DNA of 64,000 bases from Rhodocyclales bacterium (GTDB lineage Bacteria; Pseudomonadota; Gammaproteobacteria; Burkholderiales; Rhodocyclaceae): contig JACRPA010000002.1 in NCBI GenBank assembly GCA_016214145.1, forward strand, positions 124,001 through 188,000. Reading direction: 5' to 3'. Every line of letters starts with the position of its first letter. The stretch's first letter is position 1. The notes beneath the pieces were generated by a model. That model saw nothing but the letters and a program-made list of their open reading frames with translations. It searched no databases and was not told the DNA's origin. Shown here in pieces: positions 18,123-26,299 of the stretch. Position numbers and translations under genes: made by a program.

Positions 18123-18515
18123 ATGAACACACCCCTGCATCCGCAAGCTTCACGCATACTGGTCGCAACTCGTCTAGTTGTTGCGGCTTGGCTCGCGCTG
18201 GTTCTGCTTGTGATGCAAATCACCCTTTCGCTTTTTCTTACCCCTTCAGAGTCGTGGCTCCTTCATCGCAACGTTTTCGCAGCACTGCTTTCTGTGCTCA
18301 TCGTTACTTCTATTGGCTATCTCGTTGCGGCCTCAACCATTAAATGCACCAACTGCGGTTGTCGCCTACTATTCGAGCGTCCCGGCCCTACCCCCCCCAA
18401 CTCACGTCGGGTCTGGTTCATGGATCGGTGGTCTACCGCTGTCATCGATGTTGTTCGTTTTGGCCATTGCACATGCATGTACTGCGGCTCACACATCTGG
18501 GCGCGTCAGTCTTGA
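18123..18515 (+). CDS. Cassette ORF: membrane protein with CxxC pairs
   Basis: Two TM segments; KCTNCGC, CTCMYCG. Confidence 0.65.
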   Translation: MNTPLHPQASRILVATRLVVAAWLALVLLVMQITLSLFLTPSESWLLHRNVFAALLSVLIVTSIGYLVAASTIKCTNCGCRLLFERPGPTPPNSRRVWFMDRWSTAVIDVVRFGHCTCMYCGSHIWARQS

Positions 18516-18524
18516 AACCAGTGC

Positions 18525-18624
18525 GCTCTAACATTCCGCTCGAGAGGGACCGCCGGCAAGCAGGGCTTGCCGGTACCCTCCGCGGCTTCGCCGCTCCGGC
18601 GGCCCCTCAGCTACAACGTTGGGG
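18525..18624 (+). repeat. attC-like site 1
   Basis: CTCTAAC ... inverted repeat GGGACCGCCGGCAAGCAGGGCTTGCCGGTACCC ... ACAACGTTGGGG. Confidence 0.75.
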
Positions 18625-18629
18625 GTCAC

Positions 18630-19052
18630 ATGCCTGACCACACTTGGGTTTGTTCTGCCTGCCGAAAGAGCAACCCTCCCTACACAGAAGCTTGTCGGGA
18701 GTGTGGATTTATGCCCAATCCAATTGTTCCACTTGTTGTGCATGGCGAACAGAAGCCAAACGTTGAACCACGTCCGCTTCATCTCTTTCCCGCCATACTG
18801 GTTGGCGCTATTTCTATTGCAATCGCGTTGCTATTAGATTCAGGACTTTCGAGTAGACCAAGCAGCCCCGTTGCTGAATCGGTGTGGGTCTTTTATGCTC
18901 TCCTTTGGCTGGTTGTAAATGGGTTCTTTGGGGGCATTCACAACGCACCTGCAGGGTCGTTTTTACCAAGCTTGATAATCACAGTCATTGTGCAAAACCT
19001 CTTAATTTTGAGCTTCTGTCAATGGATAGTGCGCAAGTGGAAAGAACGCTGA
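18630..19052 (+). CDS. Cassette ORF: zinc-ribbon membrane protein
   Basis: MPDHTWVCSACRKSNPPYTEACRECGF then TM segments; starts 5 nt after attC core. Confidence 0.7.
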   Translation: MPDHTWVCSACRKSNPPYTEACRECGFMPNPIVPLVVHGEQKPNVEPRPLHLFPAILVGAISIAIALLLDSGLSSRPSSPVAESVWVFYALLWLVVNGFFGGIHNAPAGSFLPSLIITVIVQNLLILSFCQWIVRKWKER

Positions 19053-19053
19053 C

Positions 19054-19141
19054 CCCCAACCCTGCGGTCGACCTCGTTCGCTTCGCTCTCTGGACGCTGC
19101 GCGATGAAGCCGCGCAGCGCCGGTCACCTTGAACGTTGGGC
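19054..19141 (+). repeat. attC-like site 2
   Basis: CCCCAAC ... GAACGTTGGGC; imperfect palindrome between. Confidence 0.75.
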
Positions 19142-19147
19142 CTCTCA

Positions 19148-19582
19148 ATGACGAGACTCGCTCTATTCGTTGTGCTATGCGTGCTTTCTGTCCAAGCACA
19201 TTCCACAACAGACGTTTTGCTTGATCCGCCTATCTTTGGCCATTGCGCAACACACAAAGAGTTGTGCGCCGTGCAGTGCAAGGGTGGTGGCAGCATATTT
19301 GGCCCGGGGCCCTGCTTAACCGAGCAGTACGCAGTAGCCGAGCAAGTGCTAAATGAGTCCTACAAACGTCTTGTAGAGCTTTCGCGTACTTTCGATGAAG
19401 ACCTGCCGCAAAAACTGGTTCAAGCTCAACGGGCCTGGCTTAAGTTCCGAAAGTTCAACTGCGAGTATCACCACGGGAAGACTCTTACAAATGATAGCTT
19501 CGACTACGGTGATTGCATGCTCCGTATCACAAGGCAACGAGCGCTAGAGCTTAAAAAGCTGGTGAAGGAGCTTGAACGTTGA
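19148..19582 (+). CDS. Cassette ORF: exported LprI/DUF1311-like protein
   Basis: Signal peptide; CLTEQYAVAEQVLNESYKRLVEL...LVQAQRAWLKFRKFNCEY...DCMLRITRQRALEL. Confidence 0.75.
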   Translation: MTRLALFVVLCVLSVQAHSTTDVLLDPPIFGHCATHKELCAVQCKGGGSIFGPGPCLTEQYAVAEQVLNESYKRLVELSRTFDEDLPQKLVQAQRAWLKFRKFNCEYHHGKTLTNDSFDYGDCMLRITRQRALELKKLVKELER

Positions 19583-19589
19583 AATCGAT

Positions 19590-19685
19590 GCCCAACCCGC
19601 CGGTCGAGGGGAGCGCCCGCAAGCGGGGCTTGCGGGTTCCCTCCGCGCTGCGCGCTCCGGCGCCCCCTCACCTAGCACGTTGGGC
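19590..19685 (+). repeat. attC-like site 3
   Basis: GCCCAACCCGCCGGTCGAGGGG...CCCCCTCACCTAGCACGTTGGGC. Confidence 0.85.
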
Positions 19686-20019
19686 CCCTTGAGAGCATGG
19701 CGAACCTTTCCGTCCTCGCGCTTGGCTCAGGTCGTTCTGGTGCTTCTGCGTCGGCCGTGCCTTCGGGTTCCGCTCGGTTGCTTCGCTCACTGTCTGCGCG
19801 GGCTCCGATGGTGCCTGTTCCTCGCCGTCGCACTTTGCGAACGTCATTGCCGGCGTTTGGCGTGGTCAAGTACCGTAACCGCTTCTTCGCATCCAACGGA
19901 ATGTTGAAGGTGAGCCCCAAGGCAGTTTGTCCTGGTGCCGCGCCTGAGGGCGCGGAGGTATCGCGGCCGGTCGCGCTTCGTGCTTTGCTTTGCGTCGGTG
20001 TTGGGTGCTGCCGTCAGTG

Positions 20020-20085
20020 GCCCAACCCGGCAGTCGAGCGGACCTGCGCGAAAAGCCGCGCAGGCCGCTCACTTCTACGTTGAAG
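20020..20085 (+). repeat. attC-like site 4
   Basis: GCCCAACCCGGCAGTCGAGCGGACCTGCGCG..CGCGCAGGCCGCTCACTTCTACGTTGAAG. Confidence 0.8.
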
Positions 20086-20259
20086 CTGTAGAAAAACTCA
20101 AACCGAGAAAAATCAGATGGGCACTCAAGAAAGCCGACCCCATAAAACGGCCCATAAGCGACGATCAGATGCTCAGGAGGGGTTGAGTGACTCCCGTAAA
20201 TCGTACTCAACGACCCCTCAGGTAGTTTTCCTACACCCTCGTTATTCTCTAGGGTAACG

Positions 20260-20868
20260 ATGAAAGACTTACTCAACCGGCTGAGCACTGAATTCGACGA
20301 CGTCGATGGCTGGATACGAATCGTCGATGCCGATTGGGTTGCCGACGACTTGAGGCTAAACGTGTCAATCAAATTTGGCGATGAGTTAGAACCCGAGTTG
20401 TGGGAGGTGGAATGTGGGGGCGTTGTTGAGGAGCGCTTATCGTCTGATGGCGCGGAAGCACTTACTCTGAAGCCTGATTCGCCGTTGCTGATGCCCTATA
20501 CCGAGCCAGAGGTCGACTTGATGTTTTCTGAGAATACTCTCACTCCTGAGTTTCTTTTGGGAGCGGTGTTCTCGTGCTGCGTTGAAACTATGGGAAAGCC
20601 TGAATACATTTCCAAGTTTCTCAATCTTAGACCAACGGTTCATGGCATCGCCAGATCGGGTTACGGTTTGCTTGGCCGCTTCCCCGAGCCGGTCGCGAAA
20701 GCGATTCTCAGCTCTCTTGGTACGCAGCCCATCAAATTGAAAGCTCTTCCGCGCGGAGTACCAAAACGATGGACAGGATCGGAGTTTGTGAGTTATCCAA
20801 AGTTGAACGCGCTCGTAATCGGAGAGTCATACGTCATTGCGGAGAGTTTCAGTGCAATTCGCGCATAA
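20260..20868 (+). CDS. Cassette ORF: hypothetical protein
   Basis: 202 aa acidic ORF filling cassette between attC4 and attC5. Confidence 0.65.
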   Translation: MKDLLNRLSTEFDDVDGWIRIVDADWVADDLRLNVSIKFGDELEPELWEVECGGVVEERLSSDGAEALTLKPDSPLLMPYTEPEVDLMFSENTLTPEFLLGAVFSCCVETMGKPEYISKFLNLRPTVHGIARSGYGLLGRFPEPVAKAILSSLGTQPIKLKALPRGVPKRWTGSEFVSYPKLNALVIGESYVIAESFSAIRA

Positions 20869-20874
20869 CCACGC

Positions 20875-20949
20875 GCTCAACACGTACGGTCTTGGTCAAT
20901 GCGCCTATGGCGCGTCGCCCAATCCAGCCGGTTAGCGTGAGCGTTGGGC
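20875..20949 (+). repeat. attC-like site 5
   Basis: GCTCAACACG...CCAATCCAGCCGGTTAGCGTGAGCGTTGGGC. Confidence 0.75.
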
Positions 20950-20955
20950 GTCACC

Positions 20956-21378
20956 ATGCTGACGATTGAATTTGAGCTAGCACGCGAGTCCAATTGCGAG
21001 TGCTGTGGGGGCTGCACAACTGCCCTCACTCGTTTCGTTTATCGTGATGGCGATGCTCATGCCGTCTACTACGCGCACTTCTCGAACAACCATCCAGAAC
21101 GTGTTGTTGTTGCCACAATAAGCCTAGGCGAGTGGGGTGAAGGTGCAACCCCGGAGCAGCGCGTTGCATTCACGCTTGAAATTCGCTCCAACGAAAACGA
21201 ATATCAGGTGGGTCTAATCGACGCAGCGGAATCCCCTTGGCGTGATGTCAAGCTGATTGGCCGAACGCTCGACCGAAGCGAGGCACTTGTACATCCTTTG
21301 GTCGACGAGGCATTTCACATCACCGATCACATAGTCGCTGAGGATCGACCGATCTATGAATACCTCAATGCACAATGA
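20956..21378 (+). CDS. Cassette ORF: hypothetical protein
   Basis: MLTIEFELARESNCECCGGCTTALTRFVYRDGDAHAVYYAHFSNNHPER; starts 7 nt after attC core. Confidence 0.7.
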   Translation: MLTIEFELARESNCECCGGCTTALTRFVYRDGDAHAVYYAHFSNNHPERVVVATISLGEWGEGATPEQRVAFTLEIRSNENEYQVGLIDAAESPWRDVKLIGRTLDRSEALVHPLVDEAFHITDHIVAEDRPIYEYLNAQ

Positions 21379-21384
21379 AGCGAT

Positions 21385-21479
21385 GCCCAACCCGCCGGTC
21401 GAGAGGGACCGCCGGCAAGCAGGGCTTGCCGGTTCCCTCCGCGGCTTCGGGACGGGGAAGTCCCTTTCATTCGTTAGAC
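21385..21479 (+). repeat. attC-like site 6
   Basis: GCCCAACCCGCCGGTCGAGAGGGACCGCCGGCAAGCAGGGCTTGCCGGTTCCC...TTCGTTAGAC (perfect GTTRRRY). Confidence 0.85.
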
Positions 21480-21487
21480 CTCTCAAC

Positions 21488-21907
21488 ATGCGTCATTACT
21501 TTTTCGTCATAATCACTGCAGCTATCGCATGCTCCGCGAAGGCCGAATCCACTCTCTACTCGGTTAGCTCAAAGTCTCAAGGCGCGCCTTTTGACCTTGT
21601 CGTGACCGAAATAAATCGAGAGCCGAATAAGTCCTACCTCTCAGTGCCTGGGTTTCACAATCGCACAGCTCCAGGGGCTCGTTGGCTTATGTGCGCCTAT
21701 ACCGATCTGGCCGTCAAACGTGGCTTCTCGCATTGGTTTGTTTCCTATCCACCGGCCAATTCTGAAGTTCTTGTCGTCGGCCTGACCAATTCTCCCCGCG
21801 CATCGGCCATAGAAGTCCTGGGGAAGGATTACAGTGCCGAACACACTCTAGGTAACGAGCCTATGCCAGTAGAGAAGCTATTTCCCATGTGCGGTATGCG
21901 TCGCTAA
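21488..21907 (+). CDS. Cassette ORF: exported hypothetical protein
   Basis: MRHYFFVIITAAIACSAKAEST signal peptide. Confidence 0.65.
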   Translation: MRHYFFVIITAAIACSAKAESTLYSVSSKSQGAPFDLVVTEINREPNKSYLSVPGFHNRTAPGARWLMCAYTDLAVKRGFSHWFVSYPPANSEVLVVGLTNSPRASAIEVLGKDYSAEHTLGNEPMPVEKLFPMCGMRR

Positions 21908-22100
21908 ACAGGAAGCCGAGACGTAGTTTCAACGTTGTACCTCAGAAGGACGGTGCACTTTGGATGTGATTTGCGGAACAAAGGGGATCAGCATCAATTT
22001 GATATTTATTGAGATAAGTAAACGATGCTGATTTATTTAGGTGCTGCCTACATGGAATTATGAATTCGCAAGTTATTACTTCGACCACATCGCCTTCACC

Positions 22101-22403
22101 ATGAAGAAACTCATCGTCTTCGCAATTTTTGTCTTTGTCGGTTGGCAGGGATATGCGAGATACCATGGTCAAATTTCGGCCTTGATCGACAGCCGGGAGA
22201 ACTCGCAAGTCAGCGAGCCTGCGCGCTCTCCCGGCACGGGAATTGGACGTGGCACGTCGAACTCGTTCAAGTGTGACGGCCGGATCTATTGCTCGCAGAT
22301 GACGTCCTGCGAAGAGGCGACTTTCTTTTTGAGGAATTGCCCCGGCGTCAAGATGGACGGAAACAACGATGGCGTTCCGTGTGAAAAGCAATGGTGCAAG
22401 TAG
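22101..22403 (+). CDS. Excalibur calcium-binding domain protein
   Basis: FKCDGRIYCSQMTSCEEATFFLRNCPGVKMDGNNDGVPCEKQWC. Confidence 0.88.
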   Translation: MKKLIVFAIFVFVGWQGYARYHGQISALIDSRENSQVSEPARSPGTGIGRGTSNSFKCDGRIYCSQMTSCEEATFFLRNCPGVKMDGNNDGVPCEKQWCK

Positions 22404-22421
22404 TGTTGTCGGACGTGAATC

Positions 22422-23063
22422 ATGAGAACGAGTGAGCATCGCACCCAAACCCTCATCGCAACGGCAGTCGCTCTCGTGGGCCTGCTTGCCTTCTCCGGCA
22501 TTCAGCCCTACGACCGCACGACTTGGGCGCTGGAAGTATTCCCTATCGTGCTGGCCTTGCCGGTCATGGTGTTCACGTATCGCCGCTTCCCCCTGACGAC
22601 GCTGCTGTACGTCTGCATCTTCCTGCATGCGCTGGTGCTCATGACGGGCGGGGCGTATACGTATGCGCGCGTGCCGCTCGGCTTCCAGATCCAGGACCTG
22701 CTGCAACTCGGCCGCAATCCCTACGACAAGATCGGCCATTTCTTCCAGGGCTTCGTGCCGGCGCTGGTGGCGCGGGAGATCCTCATCCGCGGCGGCTACG
22801 TGCAGGGGCGGCGCATGCTGGCCTTCATCGTGATTTGCATCGTGCTGGCGATCAGCGCCTCGTACGAACTGATCGAGTGGGGCGCCGCCGTCGCGCTGGG
22901 GCAGGGGGCGGATGAGTTCCTCGGCACGCAAGGCGATCCGTGGGACACGCAGTCGGACATGCTGCTCGCGCTGATCGGCTCCGTCTCGGCGCTGCTGCTG
23001 TTTTCGCGCTGGCACGATCGCCAGATCGCCGGCATTCTCCGGCAGGGTTCAGTGCATCAGTAG
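22422..23063 (+). CDS. DUF2238/YjdF-like inner membrane protein
   Basis: Multi-TM; YDKIGHFFQGFVPALVAREI...SASYELIEWGAA. Confidence 0.8.
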   Translation: MRTSEHRTQTLIATAVALVGLLAFSGIQPYDRTTWALEVFPIVLALPVMVFTYRRFPLTTLLYVCIFLHALVLMTGGAYTYARVPLGFQIQDLLQLGRNPYDKIGHFFQGFVPALVAREILIRGGYVQGRRMLAFIVICIVLAISASYELIEWGAAVALGQGADEFLGTQGDPWDTQSDMLLALIGSVSALLLFSRWHDRQIAGILRQGSVHQ

Positions 23064-23908
23064 AGAACCTCGCTCCAGCGCCCGCCGGAGACCAGTTCCT
23101 TTTTCCTGCGCGCCCATTCCGCCTGGCCGGCAAGCCCCTCCAGCGTTTTCTCGACCTGGGCCAGCATCGTTTCCATGCCGGCGACGAAGATGTGGGTGTC
23201 GGGTTTCTGCAGCATCTCCCACACTTCCGCGGCGTTGCGCTCGATCGCCTTGTCCAGCGCGATCGGGGCATCGAAGTGCGGTTTCGGGCTGACGGCCTGG
23301 AAGGCCTTGAAGGTCTTCTCGTCGAAGTAGTTGGCGAGATCGTTGTTCTGCTCGTTCATGTACAGCATCTCCAGGCCGGTGCGCGCGCCGTAGAAGAGCC
23401 GCACCTTGCCTTCCCAGCCGCCCAGGTTTTCGTAGAGGTGGCGGATGAACGCGCGGAAGGGGGCGATGCCGGTGCCCATGCCGATCATGAGGAGGTCGGC
23501 CGAGCGGTTCTCCGGCACGGGAAACGCCAGGCCGAAGGGGCCGGCGAAGGCGATGCGCTCGCCCGGCTTCAGGTCGCACAGGTAGTTGGAGGCGACGCCC
23601 TGGTACTGCTCGCCGTTGTATTCGTCGACGTAGAAGCAGCGCCGCACGCACAGGGTGAATTCCGTGCCCTCGTCGGTTTCCCGGTCCGGATCGGCGATCG
23701 TGTAGAGGCGCACATGGAACCTGTTGCCGTACTGTCCCGGCGCCATGACACGGATGCTTTGCCCCGTCCGGCATGCGAACGTCCGGTCGCCCGTGCGGAA
23801 CACCAGATGCCTGACTTCCTCGCGCGAGGACGCGGGGGTGATCCGCTCGGAGCGGACCAGCGTGGCGGAATACAGTTCTGGCTGCTGCGATTCTGGACTG
23901 GCGGACAT
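23057..23908 (-). CDS. FNR-type FAD/NAD(P)-binding oxidoreductase
   Basis: RLYTIAD, LLMIGMGTGIAPFRAFIRHLYENLGGWEGKVRLFYGART, VAGMETML. Confidence 0.85.
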   Translation of the reverse strand: MSASPESQQPELYSATLVRSERITPASSREEVRHLVFRTGDRTFACRTGQSIRVMAPGQYGNRFHVRLYTIADPDRETDEGTEFTLCVRRCFYVDEYNGEQYQGVASNYLCDLKPGERIAFAGPFGLAFPVPENRSADLLMIGMGTGIAPFRAFIRHLYENLGGWEGKVRLFYGARTGLEMLYMNEQNNDLANYFDEKTFKAFQAVSPKPHFDAPIALDKAIERNAAEVWEMLQKPDTHIFVAGMETMLAQVEKTLEGLAGQAEWARRKKELVSGGRWSEVLY

Positions 23909-23949
23909 GGGGCTATCCTCGGGAAAATGGTTGGCAACGACTGCGGAAA

Positions 23950-25131
23950 TTATACAAGGCGCTCCGCTGCATCACGTGCCAGACTCGGCCGCAGCAGGAT
24001 GGCGCCGAACTGAACGAAGTAGAGGGCAAAAGTCAGTCCCCACAGCACGGCGGCCAGCGCCACGGCCCAGTCGTCCAGGCCGTGCACCGTCGCCGCCAGG
24101 CGTATCAGCGAAGCGATGAACATCATCCCGTAGGCCAGTTTCATCGTCACCGGCACGACGAGCGGCCGGCCGGTGTGGCGCAGGCTGACGCGGGTCATCA
24201 GGCCGAGCATCATCAGGCCGAGGCTGCCGACGGTGAAGGCGTGCACCCAGGCCGCTTCCGGCACGAGGCCGCCGAGTTCCGCCGCGGCCTTGAGCAGGAA
24301 GGCGAAGATCAGCCAGGCGAAGCCGAGGTGCATGACGAACACCAGCGGCACGTCGGTGAGAAGCCAGCCCTTCCAGCGCGCCGTGCGCACGGCGTGCACC
24401 CCCGCGCAGGCCAGCGCCGCCAGGCCGATCCACAGCGGACGCGCGCCGGCGAGGTCGAGCGCGGCGAGCAGCAGCACCACGCCGACGGCCAGCATTTCCA
24501 GCTCGACGTTGAAGGGCGCCTGGTCGCCGCGGCCTTTCTCGCGCAGGGCGTTGCCGGTGAAGATCGGCGCCAGCACGCCGCCTTTCAGCACGTAGAGCAC
24601 GACGATCGCGTAGAGCGCGCCGCGCAGGCCGAGGCCGGCGAAGGCGGTGTTGGCGGCGAGGATGCCGTAGTGGTAGGCGGCGTTCGCCGCCGCCAGCGCC
24701 AGCAGGATGGGCAGCAGCAGGAGATACAGGCGGTTGGAGGCGCGGGCGAGCTGCGGCGCCACCATCGCGAAGACGGCGGGAAAAAGCAGCAGGTCGATGG
24801 CTGCCGGCGCCAGCGGCGGCAGCCAGGGCGCCGCCCAGAAGGCGGCGCGGCCGGCCAGCCAGAGGACGACGAGCAGGGCGAGGCGCCCGCCGCGGATTTC
24901 TTCGGTGCCGGCCCAGCTCGGCAGGGCGGTGAGGACGATGCCGGCGATGATGGCGGCGGCAAAGCCGAAAAGCATCTCGTGGCCGTGCCACAGGCGCAGC
25001 GGCGTGCCGACCGAGGGCACTTCCCAGAGACCAAGGTATGCTCCCAGCCAGGCGGCCGCCAGCAGCGGCGCGTAAAGCGCGCCGAGGAAGTAGAAGGGCC
25101 GGAAGGCGCTGGAGAGGAGGGGCGGGGGCAT
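23950..25131 (-). CDS. nnrS: NnrS family membrane protein
   Basis: SSAFRPFYFLGALYAPLL, RLWHGHEMLFGFAAAIIAGIVLTALPSW. Confidence 0.9.
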   Translation of the reverse strand: MPPPLLSSAFRPFYFLGALYAPLLAAAWLGAYLGLWEVPSVGTPLRLWHGHEMLFGFAAAIIAGIVLTALPSWAGTEEIRGGRLALLVVLWLAGRAAFWAAPWLPPLAPAAIDLLLFPAVFAMVAPQLARASNRLYLLLLPILLALAAANAAYHYGILAANTAFAGLGLRGALYAIVVLYVLKGGVLAPIFTGNALREKGRGDQAPFNVELEMLAVGVVLLLAALDLAGARPLWIGLAALACAGVHAVRTARWKGWLLTDVPLVFVMHLGFAWLIFAFLLKAAAELGGLVPEAAWVHAFTVGSLGLMMLGLMTRVSLRHTGRPLVVPVTMKLAYGMMFIASLIRLAATVHGLDDWAVALAAVLWGLTFALYFVQFGAILLRPSLARDAAERLV

Positions 25132-25237
25132 GTTGGCTGAGGCGATTCTATCGCGGGAGGGCACCGGATAAATTGTAACGAATGGTTTCAGGAGCGCGCA
25201 GGCCGGGCATAGGGGCTATATTGAAGGTAGATTTAAT

Positions 25238-25323
25238 GTAGGAGCGGGCTTGCCCGCGAATGCGCCACGCAGGAAGTGCCCTTGGGGTGCAGCCGCCAAT
25301 ATCGCGGGCAAGCCCGCTCCTAC
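25238..25323. repeat. REP-like inverted pair, family B variant, long linker
   Basis: GTAGGAGCGGGCTTGCCCGCGAA...TCGCGGGCAAGCCCGCTCCTAC. Confidence 0.9.
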
Positions 25324-25357
25324 GCAACCCACTGCGTTTCCCGGCATGGAGTCGATC

Positions 25358-25705
25358 ATGAAAAAGAGCAAATTCGTCCTGTGGCTGGCGCTGCTGTGCA
25401 TGGCGGCGTCGGCCGGATCGGCGTGGGCGCACGACCGCGGTCGCGGGCGCGTGGGCGTGTATATCGGCGTTCCCTTCGCCTACCCCTGGTACGCCGTGCC
25501 GCCGCCCTATTACTCGCCGTATTACTACAATCCCCCGGTGATCGTGCGGCCGGAGCCGCAGGTCTATATCGAGAAGGCCGCGCCCATGCCGGCGCCGCAA
25601 ACCCAGAACTACTGGTACTACTGCACCAGCCCGCAAGGCTACTATCCCTACGTCAAGGATTGCCCGGGCGGCTGGCTGCACGTCGTGCCGACGCCGCCGA
25701 ACTGA
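25358..25705 (+). CDS. Exported Pro/Tyr-rich protein
   Basis: MKKSKFVLWLALLCMAASAGSAWAH signal; PPPYYSPYYYNPP; NYWYYCTSPQGYYPYVKDCPGGW. Confidence 0.75.
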   Translation: MKKSKFVLWLALLCMAASAGSAWAHDRGRGRVGVYIGVPFAYPWYAVPPPYYSPYYYNPPVIVRPEPQVYIEKAAPMPAPQTQNYWYYCTSPQGYYPYVKDCPGGWLHVVPTPPN

Positions 25706-25716
25706 GCGAGGTCAAA

Positions 25717-26232
25717 ATGCAATTTTCTTCCGGATTCATGCTGCTCGCCCTGCCGTTCGCGCTGGGCGCCTGCGTTTCGATGCCGGACGGGCCGAGCGTG
25801 CTGGTGATGCCGGGTACGGGCATGAGCTTCGAGCAGTTCCGCCAGGACGACGCACAGTGCCGTCAGTACGCCGCCGACCAGACCGGGCTGTCCGCCGAGG
25901 GCGCGGCGGACAGTGCCGCCGTGCGCAGCGCGGCGCTGGGCGCGACGATCGGCGCAGTGGCCGGCGCCGCCATCGGCGGTCGGCATGGCGCCGGGACGGG
26001 CGCCGGCGCCGGCCTCATCGTGGGCAGCATGCATGGCGCCGGGACGGCGCGGGTTTCAGGGTACGAAGCGCAGCGCCGCTACGACAACGCCTTCATCCAG
26101 TGCATGTATACCAAGGGACATCGCGTGCCGGTGTCGGGCTATTACACGCCGGAGCGCCAGCGCGCCGCCGAGCCGGTCACGCCTTCCGTCTCGCCGCAGT
26201 ATCCGCCTCCGCCTCCACCGACATCGCGCTGA
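25717..26232 (+). CDS. Glycine-zipper lipoprotein
   Basis: LPFALGAC lipobox; ALGATIGAVAGAAIGGRHGAGTGAGAGLIVGS. Confidence 0.8.
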   Translation: MQFSSGFMLLALPFALGACVSMPDGPSVLVMPGTGMSFEQFRQDDAQCRQYAADQTGLSAEGAADSAAVRSAALGATIGAVAGAAIGGRHGAGTGAGAGLIVGSMHGAGTARVSGYEAQRRYDNAFIQCMYTKGHRVPVSGYYTPERQRAAEPVTPSVSPQYPPPPPPTSR

Positions 26233-26238
26233 AATGTT

Positions 26239-26292
26239 CGTCGTCCCCGCGCAAGCGGGGACCCATGGATTCCCGCTTGCGCGGGAATGACG
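26239..26292. repeat. Inverted repeat, family C (CGTCNTNCCCGCG..)
   Basis: cgtcgtccccgcgcaagcggggacccatggattcccgcttgcgcgggaatgacg. Confidence 0.85.
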
Positions 26293-26299
26293 GGGGACA

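Noticed and set aside
19697-20083. 128-aa ORF in the cassette array
   Set aside because: Low-complexity Ser/Arg/Ala-rich and its C-terminus is translated attC4; not supported as a real protein.
21356-21487. N-terminal extension NPPVERDRRQAGLAGSLRGF of cassette ORFs
   Set aside because: This peptide is translation of attC DNA and recurs at other attC sites; true starts lie just after the attC core.
21902-21939. Seventh attC site at the right end of the cassette array
   Set aside because: GCTAAAC...CAACGTTGTAC is only ~38 bp with poor core match and no clear palindrome; at best a remnant.
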